Source: Euborellia annulipes
Lineage: Eukaryota > Arthropoda > Insecta > Dermaptera > Anisolabididae
DNA length: 64,000 nucleotides
Assembly: GCA_023213315.1 (NCBI GenBank)
Contig: JAKCPI010001563.1
Location: 620,001 to 684,000, forward strand
Direction of reading: 5' to 3'
In this document: positions 1 through 11,689 of the stretch, piece after piece
Position numbering within the stretch: the first letter of the stretch is position 1
Layout: every line of letters starts with the position of its first letter
Notes under the pieces: model-generated
The model's database searches: none
What the model saw: only the letters and a program-made list of their open reading frames with translations
What the model was told of the DNA's origin: nothing
Made by a program: the position numbers and the translations under genes

Positions 1-626
1 TTTTCATTAAATTTTTTACCGTTTTTATCGGAGCCCTGAGGGCCCCGAGCCCTCTCAAAGAGAAATTTTCATTATTTTTTTTTTATCTAAATTTTTCCGT
101 TTTTATCGGAGCTACAGATTTTTAGCATTGCCCGGCCCGTGGGCCTTGGGGGGCCGGGGCCCCCCCGCATCGCGGGGGCTTCGTTACGCAACTGAGTACT
201 TTACTGATGTACTTTTTCAATTTTTATTTTTCTCATAATTGGCTTTAACGATTTTGTTTAAAAATCAATTATATCGCCTTAAAAAAATCTTGAAAATTCA
301 AAATTAGAGCCACTTTAGGATTTATTTTTCTCTATATCTCTAAAACAATTCCCGATCGAGCTAAACTGATGGCATTTTTAGAATCAGCTCTACCCATATA
401 CTCAAAAATAGCCTACAATACCCCAGAAAAAAATTCCCTGTTGAACACTGTAACATACGTGATAGACACAAGTTTAACAAAATCTATTATAAATAGATAT
501 ATAGATATTAAATTTTTGAAATTCTATATTGAAAAATATTTTTTTTTGGCCGGAGGGGGCCTTTCTTGCACCTGCGGGGGAGGGGTTGCCAATCAATGTA
601 GTTACGCCACTGATTCCGAGTAATTA

Positions 627-845
627 CTAGGGGTGTTCGATTGTGGGAAAAAATAATCGATTGTCGATTGTCAAAAACAATCGTTTGTAAGAACAATCGA
701 TTAATCGGAACAATCGATTGTCAAGCAAACAATCGATTGTTCTTACAATCGATTGTCAGGCAAACAATCTATTATTTTTCATAATTGATTATAGGAATAA
801 TCGATTATTTTTTACCATCGATCATTGGGTAAATAATCAATGTTT
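627..845. repeat. Dense ATCGATT-palindrome array
   Basis: About 220 bp built from repeated, variably spaced palindromic words of the form ACAATCGATTGT, AATCGATTA and variants, starting just after GGGGTGTTCGATTG. The string is present on both strands. This look is known from ends of some hAT-like elements, but no matching second terminus or duplication was found. Confidence 0.6.
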
Positions 846-1255
846 TTAAGAAAGCATCCGGGAATTATAGGTTTACTTGAATTATCAGAGTATTAAAACT
901 TATTTGCATATAATATTTGATTTTCCTTTTCATTAATCTAATTAATATCTCATTAGTTACTCCACTGGATTAAAATACGATCAGAGTCACTGGTCACATT
1001 TGCAATTTGTTAACCAGTGCTTACGGACCTATATCTGAAACACACTTACTTTGCAATTGGCCAAATGGTTTGCCGACGTCAATTTGATTAAAATTAAAAA
1101 AAACAAAAAAAATTTGAATATCTTCTTCTATTATGACTCCTTCGGGGTCGGCACGAAAAAAAGATGTGACCAAGTAAAAAAACAGACCGGTCCGTCGCAC
1201 GGTCTGACGCTTATTTGATTCATAGGCAATAGACGTAATAAAAGAAGCAGATAAA

Positions 1256-1330
1256 ATGCCGACCTTAGCTCGGGTAATTCGTGGTCGTCATCTACGTATC
1301 AAGAGGCTGTGCATCACAAGATATGAACCC
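1256..1330 (+). repeat. Interspersed repeat family B, copy 1
   Basis: Shares the core word AATTCGTGGTCGTCATC with copies near 13377-13440, 30775-30850 and 37965-38040, where it reads AACTCGTGGTCGCCATC. An upstream TTAGCTCGG resembles an A box, so this may be a second tRNA-related SINE. Confidence 0.5.
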
Positions 1331-1424
1331 CAGGGAAAATGAGTATAGGGCCTAATTATTAAAACTTTTTTTAAATACGTATGTATTTGAGACGCAAGAG
1401 AAGAGAGAGGAGAAAACTCTCTCT

Positions 1425-1473
<49 letters not shown>

Positions 1474-1759
1474 TTAGTCATTCGCCCTGAGACGGCTCAC
1501 GCGCGCAATAAAAAAATTTATTATACATATTAAGCTATAAGAGTATACTTTTTTTTTTTTCTGCTAAAAAAAATAAAAAGATACATTTTTACCTATGATA
1601 TGCAAATTTAATTTTAATTAATTATATTTAGATAAAATCGAATATATGTTCTATATATCATTGAAATCAGAAAAAAAAATTCAATCTAATTAATCTACTT
1701 AGATTTGAAAAAATTACAAATATTAATTCTATTATCTATTAGGCCTATTATAATTATAC

Positions 1760-1800
1760 AAGTTGAGAAAGGCGCGGCTTCGCCGCGCCCATCTCAACTT
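1760..1800. repeat. Strong perfect stem-loop
   Basis: AAGTTGAGA, two bases, GGCGCGGC, loop TTC, GCCGCGCC, two bases, TCTCAACTT: 8 + 9 perfect pairs with a small 2x2 internal loop. The GC-rich inner stem is out of character with the AT-rich surroundings. Function unknown; it could be the 3' hairpin of a mobile element or a structured RNA. Confidence 0.7.
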
Positions 1801-2542
1801 GGCCCTGGCGGGCGGCGTCTCGGTAAGTGATCAGTAGTTTTTCTCTTAATTTTAAAGCCCTTATTATTTCAGCCTAAATGAAAATACAATGAATCAAGTT
1901 TAAAATTTGAGTATTCGCCCTGCCCGGCCTCTGGGTTTTGAAGGCCATGAGAAAATTACGGGCAAGAAGCAGGCCTAAATTTCCCTTTAATAAACTGATT
2001 CGAGCCAACGGGCATGCAAATGAAATCAGGAGGACAGGGACCTATTAAAAAAAATCAACAATTTTAAAATAAAAATTTCGGGGGTGGGGCAATTACATAA
2101 AAATCTTTAAACTTTTAAACCCCTTGATAGATATTCATTCAAGAATTTTAAATCCCAAAAAGCATGTTTTTATTTGAAGAAACAGAAGAATTAAAAATTT
2201 CGGTGGGGGGGGCTGCCGAATTTAAAAAAAACTCTGAAACAACGAATTTAGATTCTTATCAAGGGAAGGCTTTAGGGAAGAAACCAAATTGATATCTCTC
2301 CTGGTTAAAAAAAAATTTGAATTTGCCTCTCCGGCTCCGCCCTCTCTGTATTTCACCAATCAGCGCTATCCCTGAGGCCTGATTGGTTGTTTCACACATC
2401 GGACACCCTCTTAGCCTTTTATTAATAAGTATGATACTGCGTTTTCATATTATTTTAAACTAAACTAAACTAACTTGTTTTGGTTTCAAAGATCCCCCCC
2501 CCCTTCCGAGTGGCGCGTGTCCCGCAGATTAAATATCTATAA

Positions 2543-3302
2543 GGCTCTATTCACACGGGGATACTCAAATCTCGGATACTTGTCGACTAGTAGTCTCGAG
2601 ACTGGTAGCTTCGAGACTGTCGTTGCCTGTCATATTCACACGGCCGCTACTTAAATCGCGAGTATCCTATCAACATACTCAGTTCCCTCCAAATTTTAAA
2701 CATCAATATTTGAAGGAACAAAAAGTTATTCTTAATAATTACTCTGGTATTGTTAATAAAATTTTGTATAGTTTGTATTTGGTTAACTTGCTTTTTTCAA
2801 TTTGAATAAATATGGCCTCCAAGACCTTAAATTAAAAAAAAAAAACTTTGCTATAAAAAAAAAATAAATAAATAAAATAAAACACTCGATTATTTGTTTA
2901 CAATTAATAAATAATTTTAAACAAATAAATATTTTGGGTTATTTCTCAATTTTTTTATCTTTATTTTTACTAAACATTAAAATTTTAAAATTCTAAAATT
3001 TTTTTTATGTAAAACATTTACCCTCTCTTCCCACTCAATCAAAATTTTTCAATTTCCTCCACTAGCTTCAGATTTGTTTCTTTTTCGCGCATTTTTTTGG
3101 AAAGTATCGAGGAAACCAGGCGACTGAGTAGCTTGGAGACCTGCATGTCCAGTCTCTTGGCAACTGAGTCGCGCAGTCGCCGAGTATCGGCGACTGGAGT
3201 TTCCCCGTGTGAATGGCGCCATTGGATTACACATGTCGAGTCGCTTCGCTACCCAGTATCCTAGTTGCTCGGAGATTTGAGTATCCCCGTGTGAATAGAG
3301 CC
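2543..3302. mobile_element. Non-autonomous PIF/Harbinger-like element
   Basis: Inverted termini of about 31 bp beginning GGCTCTATTCACACGGGGAT match at both ends. Each end is flanked by TAA (2540-2542 and 3303-3305), a 3-bp duplication of the TWA kind used by PIF/Harbinger transposases. Extra internal copies of the CCGTGTGAAT word lie near both ends. The 760 bp carries no transposase, so it would depend on a copy elsewhere. Class is inferred from the duplication length and terminus. Confidence 0.75.
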
Positions 3303-3706
3303 TAAGTTTAAACGATTTTTTTTGTTCCTTTTTATTTCTTTGTTTTTTGTTCGTCCTTACGATCATGATTAAGATTGTGAAAAGTTTTAGATCAGTAAAT
3401 TCATTGTAAATAAAATTTCTCATTGCAATTCCAACCTTCGAGAGGAGGTCAAAACTTTAAATTGTATACAACTTTCAGATTCATTCTATTTTAATTAGTA
3501 TTTCTCTTTACTTAACTTATTATTAAAAAAAAAAAAGTTTTATCATTTGAGAGCTAAGCAAAGAGTGGACTTCGGTGGAAAGTGAAACCGATTACCCGGG
3601 TTTTTGACTAATTTTCAAAAACCGAGAAACCGAGTTTTCTCAGAAAAACCGAATTCGGTTTTTTTTTAATTTTTATTTTATTTTTTTTTTTTATTCAAAT
3701 TATAAA

Positions 3707-3885
3707 TCAGCCCGTGACCCGTGGCTCAGAGAGAAAACATTAGCTTCTAGTGCCTGGGATTTCGAGTTCGCTTCCCGTCCCAAGCGAGAAAAATTTATTT
3801 CATTTGAATAGGCTATCAATCATTTGAAATAAATATGGATTAGATCTAAATGGCCTTAGATGCCTAAAAAGACCTTAAACAAATT
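3707..3885 (+). repeat. tRNA-derived SINE, family A, copy 1
   Basis: Starts GCCCGTGACCCGTGGCTCAG (A-box-like) and contains a B-box-like GAGTTCGCTTCCCG, then a shared tail with TTTGAAATAAATATGG and CTAAATGGCC. Further copies are at 6771-6937 (-), 30427-30582 (-), 34133-34290 (+), plus a 3'-only piece at 36230-36305. Confidence 0.72.
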
Positions 3886-5699
3886 AAAAAACCTTCCCAT
3901 TGGAATGTTGAAACTCTGCTCTAGAACAATTCATCAAAAAATTTCTTTTAAAACTAATTAATAAAATCCGACAAATTTTTTCAGTTTTATTCTTGTTTCA
4001 TAGATTTTTAAACTGATTTGGATAGCATTTTTAAAATAGAAGAATTAATTGGTCATTTTGGTTGACTATCTTCCAGAAAGTAAAAATACATCTTAGATCT
4101 AGAGCTCCCTGATCGATGTATTAGGTTGCGAAATCATAAATATTTACCCCCATTTGAAATAAATTTAATAAACAGTAACATACCATAGAGAGAGAAATCA
4201 AAATAATATTTATTGACAAAAGAACAAACAAAGAGGATGACGAGACAGGAACTGACGATCGAAATGTGAACCTGATAGTCATTAGTGCATTATGATTTTA
4301 TGTTTTGATTAATTTCCTATTGACATCAAATCGCCATCCCTAGGATGGGCCCGGGAATCGGCCTTAAAATTTTATGCAATGGATGGGATTCAATTGAACG
4401 CCGGGTTAACTAAGAGCTATTTTGGCTTGTTTTCTCTAAATAGAAAATTTATACTGTTAAGAGACCCCCGAAATTTATAAAGAGATAAAAAAAATTGAGG
4501 AAAATCCTTCTTAGACTTTTTGATGCCGGGGGTGCAATTCAATTCGATAAACTAAAATTTTTGCAACTCGGTTAAAAATAATAATTTTCGTTTCAAATAT
4601 ATTCTATTATTATAGGCAGGTGCCTAAATTTATTTAAAGATAGTATATTTAATATATTCGCAGCTGAACTACGTGTTCCATCAGGGGGAGACTACGCCCC
4701 CCCCCCCCTTTGAGTTTTTTTTAATGTCTTTTCGACATCTTATGCCAGATAGACTTTTAACCATTCACATTATTTAGAAACTACAGTATATATTAGGGGG
4801 TCCAGGGATATTTATTTATACCATTTGGCATCCAAATAAATTTAGGCCCTATTCATTTTTTTATTTTACCCTTGGTTTCCAGACTATCATTATTGACATT
4901 TGTGAACACTTCTAACCTCTCGACCTACGGGGGAGGGGGGGGGGTCATTTAAACAGACCCTCTATTTATCCGCGAGGGTTTTTTACTTTCTCTTATCTAA
5001 ATATGAAAATATAGTCAGAAATTATTGTGATACAAAAGATATTCAATTTAACGGAAATACAAGTTTAGAAGATTCCGCAAAAGGGCCCGCGGGCCTCAAA
5101 AACGAATCCATCATCGCACAGGTCTCAAAACTTTTTAATAAAATCAGCCATCATGCAATCTGTTATTGGTTATTTTGTTTTTCGATTTTATCTAAAGATT
5201 TTGATTAAAATTCATATCTCAATGATTTTTTAGATGATCTTTGAAATATATTAATCGTTAATCACATCAAAATGTATTTAATATAATAATTATGTTTATT
5301 TGTTGGTGTGCCAAACCAAAACTGTTTGGTTTCGCCGACTTGAACTCTCTTAGAGACCTAATTATACAAATTTTCAGGGGGGAGGGGGAAGGGAGCAAAT
5401 GAATAACATAAAATATATTTCTAGCAATTTTTAAAATTTCAACGCTAGGGCTATATTTATATTTTTTTTTGGGATTTATCCCCCCTGTCCGCTGTCCACG
5501 CTATTTTGCTTTTCTTCACTTTAACATTCATAGCACTATATATGTAAATTATCGATGCACTATTTGACTTGATTGACGCATTATCGATGGGTCCTTTGAA
5601 ATTGAGTCATATTTTTGTTTGTTAATAATTTCACTCAAATTGTTACCGCTAGATTGAAATTTCCAAAGTGCACGAAAAAGTTCAATTAAATGGGGGGGG

Positions 5700-5953
5700 G
5701 GGGTGGCAGAGTTTCTGCAGGTCGGAGTACTTCCGGCGACGCAGATCCGGTGCGCTGATGGCTGGTGCACTGGGGCTGGACGTCCCGTCCGTCCCGTCGC
5801 GTCCCGCGCGTCGGTCTGTCCTTCCCTTCCATCCTTCCATCCTTCCGTCATTCCATCAATTCAGTAATTCCGACATTCGTCCAGCAGTCATGTGAGAGTG
5901 CGTAGCCAGCAAAACTGGACCTCCTCTTCAGCATGGCTCTCCTCCTCCACCAG
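5700..5953 (+). CDS. Candidate first exon (5'UTR + MALLLHQ) of the PAN-ZP gene
   Basis: A GC-rich stretch in AT-rich surroundings ends with ATG at 5933, seven codons (MALLLHQ) and a good donor CAG|GTAAAT at 5953/5954, leaving phase 0. The next proposed exon (19312-19378) starts in phase 0, so the reading frame joins without correction and places a basic residue before a hydrophobic core, as in a signal peptide. The intron would be 13.3 kb. Against it: the exon codes only seven residues, and any donor ending in phase 0 would fit one time in three. The 5' boundary is arbitrary. Confidence 0.4.
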
Positions 5954-6770
5954 GTAAATGGCGTCACTCTCATTTTTGCCAAAAATCATATTTTTCGAAG
6001 ATCACGAGCCACTTGATATCGCACTGAGAGCCACATGTGGCCCGTGAACGAGAAATCTTAAATTATTTTTTTAATTGTTTATTTTTAAAGCGCGAATTTA
6101 AAAAAAAATTTTCTTTTGATTAATTCAATATAAAAGAGGAAAAATTGTTATTAGTATTTTGGTTTCAAAATTCTTTAAAAACGAAGTTAAAATTTTAAAT
6201 TAAGAATTTGCTAAAAGTTATTATAAAAAAGAAAGGAGTTGTTGCCCTTTTAATTTGGACACAGATAGTATATTATTAAGAGCATAGAAAAATTTATTTT
6301 AACTAAATGTGCTTTATTTTAATTGTAATTAATTGAAATTCATTTATATAATTTATTTTTAATTTAATAAATTTTAAAAAGTTTATTCATTTTATTAAGA
6401 ACTCATTTATTTTTGAATTATAATTTTTATAATAATCAAAAAAAAATTTTCAAAAAAGAATTCTATTTTCAATTGCCGATTCGGTCCATTTTAACATGAA
6501 TATACTTTACAAATTTTACATATCATATTTTTGTTTATAAAGTAATTAAAATTAAATTTAAAATGGTAATCGTTAAAGCATTATGATTTGAATGAGGTAA
6601 AATAAAACACAAGGTTATATGTTTCAATATTTAGACCTATATTTATTAGTAAAAACAGTGTGACACTCAGTAATACAAATACTGATTTGTATATTGAAAC
6701 ATTAACCTTGTGTTTTAGTTTTACCTAATTAAATTATCATATTTATATAAAAAAAATTTTTTAGTTTATT

Positions 6771-6937
6771 TAAGGGCTTTTTCTGCATTTAAGGCCATTT
6801 AGACCCCATCTCTATTTATTTCAAATGATTGGTAGCCAATTCAAATGAAAGAAATTTTCTCGCTTAGGACGGGAAGCGAGCCCGTGACACTAGGCACGAG
6901 AAGCTAGTGTCTTCTCTTTGAGCCACGGGTCACGGGC
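6771..6937 (-). repeat. tRNA-derived SINE, family A, copy 2
   Basis: Reverse-complement copy of the family at 3707-3885. It ends (left) in the AAGGCCATTTAGACCCCATC tail and starts (right) at CCACGGGTCACGGGC. Confidence 0.72.
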
Positions 6938-8566
6938 AAAAACTCTCTTAAAGAACATAAATATAAAATTAGTATATTAACCCGAAATGGCGAAATTCGT
7001 AAATTTTTTTTTGATTGATATTATTTTGCTGTTGATAAAAATTAATTATTTTATTGTATTAGTACTCGCTTGAGCGACACTTATACTAAATAAAAAATAG
7101 TTCTCACGTACTAAATAACAGAATTTTATAGAATCACCATTGTATATTTTGATATAAAAGACTTGGTTTGATCTTAAAAGAGTCGAAAAATGATCTTTTG
7201 TTAGATGATAATAAGAGATAAAATCAATACCCCGATAATAGCCGGAAGGGGCAGACGAAACTGTGGTTCCTGTCAAATCAAATCTAATTTAATTAATACT
7301 CTATATTATATTTTCTACTACTTTCATTGAACATTTTCTGGTTATTTTTCTATCAAAAATAAAGAGAAGGTCGGCAACCTAAATGACCAATTCATTATTC
7401 ATTGATATATTGCTCCAGATACGTTGCTAAATAGCGGCGGTCATTCGCGTGACATCTCTTAGTTACAATTACTTTTTTTTATTTACTTGCCCCATCGTTT
7501 GTTACGCCTCTGGACCTGACTCAGCCATAACGATTTAAATCGAATTAGTTGAGTTTTTCCCCGTTTCGCTTTCTTCAGCCCTGTCTCGTTTATTCAAATT
7601 CTTACAAATTTCTATTTTCATTTATAAAATAATTCAGAAATATACGGAATTCCCTTATTTAAATCATTTATAATCTCAATTTGTTTTTTTTTTTTTAATG
7701 TTTAAAATTTTTTATTCATCTCATCAATCTCTCTATAGATTAGATAAGCTTTTAATTAAAAAAAAAATACTCTCGAAAATAAAGAAATTTGAATGAGAAA
7801 GATTAAAATAAGATTTCATGTAGGCTTATTATTATAAATTTTAAATAGTTATAAAAGATTAGGGCCACATACGTAAGAATATGAATATATCCAAAATTTT
7901 TGAAATGACCATGAGGTCAAATAAAATTTTATAAATATCGTCATCTCCTTGAGGAATAATTACAGAAAAACGGTTCCGTTGAATAAACAATAAAAAAGTA
8001 ATTGAATTAATTAAGTTAAAAATTTTCATAGTTAACAAAGAGAAGTTCACCTGGAAAAATAAAAAATATTTTTTTATTATAAATATTTATTTATTCTGTA
8101 TTTTTCCGAATATCTACTATATATCTCTATCTCTTCTCTATTTATTTATTTATTTATTTATTTCTCTTCTCTATATATATAACTAATTGACTGACTAACA
8201 ATAAGTGATGACAACGCAGGGCCTAAACTATAATACCTATGAAGCTGAAATTTTGCATGTAGATTAAATTTATGTCTTAGACGTCATTTAAGAAGCGATT
8301 TTTTGAAATTCTAATTTTAAGGGCCCCAAATGATCATTTATAGGTAAAATTTTGAGTTTACATTAATTTCTAAACCTCAATTTGGTTTCTTCGCTAAAGA
8401 TAAAAATCTAGAATCAAAGTTTCAGGATTATTTTGAAATTCGGCCCCTATCACCATTTTGAGGAAATTTTGAATTCTTCAATTTCCTAAAATATCAACAT
8501 GATGAGGTTAGTTTTTTTCAAATTATTCAATCAAGCATTTTGGATTAGATACTAATAAACACAACC

Positions 8567-9935
8567 CTTTTTTTTGCTTTCTCTTACCCTATATATGAAA
8601 TATATAGAGAAAGTATTGCGATCATGTTAAAAATTAGATGTCGCAATTTTGATGGATATACACGTTTTGAGGTCCCTTGAGTCCAAAAAAGTGGGTCCCA
8701 AAAAATTGGTCTGTGTGCGTGTGTCCGTGTGTGCATTTTTAACCATGAAAGAAATGAGCTAGGAGGTTGAAATTTTATATTTAAGTTAGGGACCCCCGAA
8801 CTAGATTAGATTAGATTAGATTATTTATTACTGTTTTTAAGAGCTTCCGCTCAGTACAGGAGGATCAGAGTGATCAATACAAAAAATAAAAAAGCAAAAA
8901 ACAAAACAAAAAAAGACAGTAAATTTAAATACAAAAAAAATAACAGTATAAAAAAAAGTGAGCAAAAAAAAAAAAAAAAATACAGTAAAACAAAACGCTA
9001 TTTATGTTCCGAGGGCCCTTAAGTTCAGCGCCTCCGATATGAAGCTATAAAACTCACTGAGTTCGCTCTCATTATATGGCCATAGCACTTTCTTGCTGAG
9101 GTATCTATTTCTTATGTTTCTGTATAATGGGCACTCATACAGAATATGGTCCAAGTCTTCCATCGCATCCAAATTGCATAAGGGGCAGATCCCACTCGGG
9201 TCAATTGAATGAGCCCTTCCTTCCAGAAAAAAGTAGATACGACGAGTGTTAGATGTTCTGGCCTGATGTAGCACACCCATCTTCTTTAGGGGCGCTTTAA
9301 GGGACAGAATAGCTCCCTGCCCGAAATCCATATCCCTGTATCGGGGAACGTAGCTAGAGCTCTTCAACCTCTCTCCGTCCTCCAAATAGTAGTGAAACTG
9401 AAGTTGTTCAGTCAGGCGCTTTATATTTTTTTTAATTATCACGGGGTGACCCCCGAACTAAATATGTAAATAAGCTTTTAAACAAAATCGGCCAAAAAGT
9501 AGTAGTACTTTACTGATGTACTTTCAGTTTTTTTCGATTTTCTCAAAATTCCCTCCAAGGATTTTTTTTTTAATTCATAAATCAACTATTTTTTAGATGC
9601 TCTTAAAAATGTATATTCTCATTTTGCCGTTGAAATCTTCTGAAGACCACTTTACTTTTGTTCTTCATAGGAAAGATAGGAGAAATGGTTGTCATGGTAA
9701 CGGAATTTAAATCTTTTTCTTTTAGATTAAAATTCATATAAATCAATTATAATTTAGATGCCTTTTTAAAAAGTATATCACTAATATTTTGTGAAAATTG
9801 TTTTAAGTACACTTTGCTGATGTAATTCAGTTTTTTTTTTTTTTATTAATTTTCCGGCTCTTCCTCTCATTGAACCAATGTTAAATCCCTATGGGGATTT
9901 TCATGTTAATTTCGATTCAAAAGGGGGTTGGTTCC
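8567..9935. repeat. Interspersed repeat family C, copy 1 (interrupted by a LINE)
   Basis: Shares long stretches with 34912-36178 in the opposite orientation: the TTTCTCTTACC end, a region coding ACACGTTTTGAGGTCCC, a GTGTG microsatellite, a central GTACTTTACTGATGTACTTT word and CTATGGGGATTTTCATGTTA. A LINE fragment has landed inside it at 8804-9447. Confidence 0.65.
8804..9447 (-). mobile_element. 5'-truncated non-LTR retrotransposon (LINE) with target duplication
   Basis: The minus strand codes the C-terminal end of a LINE polymerase (9002-9442), including the zinc-knuckle pattern CPLCN ... DHILYECP. The 3' side ends in an ATTAG-repeat tail at about 8805-8822. The insert is bounded by a 13-bp direct repeat GACCCCCGAACTA at 8791-8803 and 9448-9460, the expected mark of target-primed insertion. 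Removing it restores a continuous family C repeat. Only the tail of the element was copied, so it is dead on arrival. Confidence 0.88.
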
Positions 9936-10130
9936 CTTTGGAACTTTTTACACATTTAAAAAAAAAAAAAATTTTCGCGGAACCAAAGTTTTCCGTCCGG
10001 CAAAAAATTTTGATTTCGCGCAACATTTCCTCTTTTGCGGAACCAAAATTTTTCCCATGTGCCGCCCTTTTTAAATCGTCTTAAAACTTTGTTTAGGGTT
10101 TTATGAATTAAAGGGTAAGACTTTTCCAGC

Positions 10131-10372
10131 CAAATGTATTTTATTATAGCCGTTCCAGGCTGACTTTTCGGCCCCTTGTCTAGGCCATCTTCAGAGCCGG
10201 TTGGCGAAAATAAATGAAATTCCAATACCAGCGAGACATTCGCTCCGGAGCACTTAATGTGAATGTGCGAGGAATTTCATATTCTCCCTAACCGGCTCTG
10301 AAGATGGCCTAGACAAGGAGCCGAAAAGTCAGCCTGGAACGGCTATAATAAAATACATCTGGCTGCTAAAAG
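10131..10372. repeat. Inverted repeat with two hammerhead-like motifs
   Basis: Two arms (about 10131-10215 and 10285-10367) face outward. Each arm reads GGCT-CTGAAGA-hairpin-GAAAAGTC-AGCC and continues to ATAATAAAATACAT. Motif cores: 10162-10194 on - and 10298-10330 on +. GGCT and AGCC pair as stem I, and GGCC pairs as stem II. GAAAAGTC replaces the usual GAAACGTC, which breaks one pair of the tiny stem III. Confidence 0.65.
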
Positions 10373-10586
10373 CCCTGAAGTTTTTGTTTTAACTCCGTCT
10401 CATTTCATTCTTAAAAAGAATTATAAATTTTTATTTATTTTCCTTCTGATTCTACTGATTTTAATAATAAAATGAAGAGATGTGGGATATTCACGCATTC
10501 GTTCGTAAGTTTAATCTATTGATATAATTCTGCCTTTCTGTTCGAATTTTAAAAATTTTGATTTCTTTTAGAGCATAAAAAAGTAA

Positions 10587-11689
10587 TTATGTACCGTAGC
10601 CCTCTTTCTCAATTTGAGCCCAATTTCTCTGACTTTCTGTTAAAGTTGTAGACGCATAAGCAACTGGTCGAAACCCATTTTCATGTTTTTGTTTTAAAAC
10701 TGCTCCAACCCCATAAGAAGATGCATCTGCAGAAACGACAGTAACCCTACGAGGATCAAACAACGCCAAAACATTATCTTTAGTCAATTCATTCTTTATA
10801 GCTTCAAATGCCTTTGCCTGACCTTATCCCCAGAAAAATTTGTTCTTTGTACTTAACAATTCATTTAAAGGAGCTGCTTTTGTAGATAAATGAGGAATGA
10901 ATTTTCCCATATAATTAATTGTACCCATAAAACTTCTTAATTCAGAAATGTTTTTAGGAACATCCATTTTCCTAATAGCCTTTACCCTTTCTTCATCAAT
11001 ATGAATCCCATTTTCTTCTATCATATGTCCTAAAAATTTTATTCTCTTCACCCTAAATTCACACTTCTTGAAATTCAAAGTTACCCCAGCGAATGTTAAT
11101 TTCGATAAAACTTCATATAAACGTTTGTCATGTTCCTGAATATCCTTCCCATAAACTAAAATATCATCAATATTACATAAAACTCCTTCAATCCCTTCCA
11201 AAATTTGATTCATGCGTTTTTGAAAAAATTCGGGAGCAGCCTTAATGCCAACATTCTATCTCGAATCAAAGAACTCTTCATAACTCCAAATTCACAAAAC
11301 TCTGCTAAAGTATATAAAGAAGTAATAAACTCATCAACCCTTTCGTCTTCCTCCTGAATCCTCAAATTAAACATTGCCCGTTCATAAATAACATTTCTCC
11401 TACAAATGAAATAATTTTCGAAAGCTCCTAAAACCTTCACATATTCTTTTCTCTCCTCTGGTTTTAAACTCAGTTGCTCAAAAATCTCCTCAGCTTGATC
11501 TCCCATCAAATAAATCAGAGAACTAATTTGTTCCTCCTCACCTTTTAAATTCAATCCTGAAATCACCCGATATCGCTCAAAACGTCTTCTCCATTTTAAC
11601 CAGCTTTCACTTCGGGAGAAATCAAAATTTTCTGGAGGCTGTACATCTACTCGATTTCTGATACTGATATTTTCAGATTTTTCAGCCAT
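10587..11689 (-). pseudogene. Deleted Ty3/gypsy-like LTR retrotransposon (gag + partial RT/RNase H)
   Basis: Reading on the minus strand: 11689-11218 codes a gag-like protein starting MAEKSENISIRNR, with WLKWRRRFERYR and FNLRIQEEDERVDEFI. A different frame from about 11250 to 10824 codes reverse transcriptase (KAAPEFFQKR, then the catalytic-box CNIDDILVYG and FLGHMIEENGI). After an in-frame stop at FFWG the RNase H start follows (VVSADASSYGVGAVL) to 10587. Protease and the N-terminal half of RT are missing between gag and RT; integrase and the rest are gone too. A possible primer-binding-like TGGTGGCAGCGG lies upstream of gag near 11706-11717 (-). No paired LTRs were identified. Confidence 0.85.

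Larger units (their letters stand above)
1..2539. other. Repeat-rich left flank without a recognised gene
   Basis: No credible exon seen. 1-130 holds two diverged copies of a roughly 80-bp unit (TTTTCATTA ... TTTTTATCGGAGC). 150-176 has a C/G hairpin (CCCCCGC ATC GCGGGGG). 598-611 reads TAGTTACGCCACTG, which matches the right terminus of the hAT family seen intact at 42400-43053; its left end is not in view. A CT microsatellite fills 1417-1473. Confidence 0.6.

Noticed and set aside
3049..3423. Open frame of 124 codons on -
   Set aside because: It runs across the right end of the Harbinger-like element and its flank, with no domain or splice context; chance frame.
5549..5895. Overlapping open frames on both strands near the GC-rich patch
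   Set aside because: GC-rich, repetitive CCTTCCATC-type sequence keeps frames open by chance. Only the ATG at 5933 has a supporting donor.
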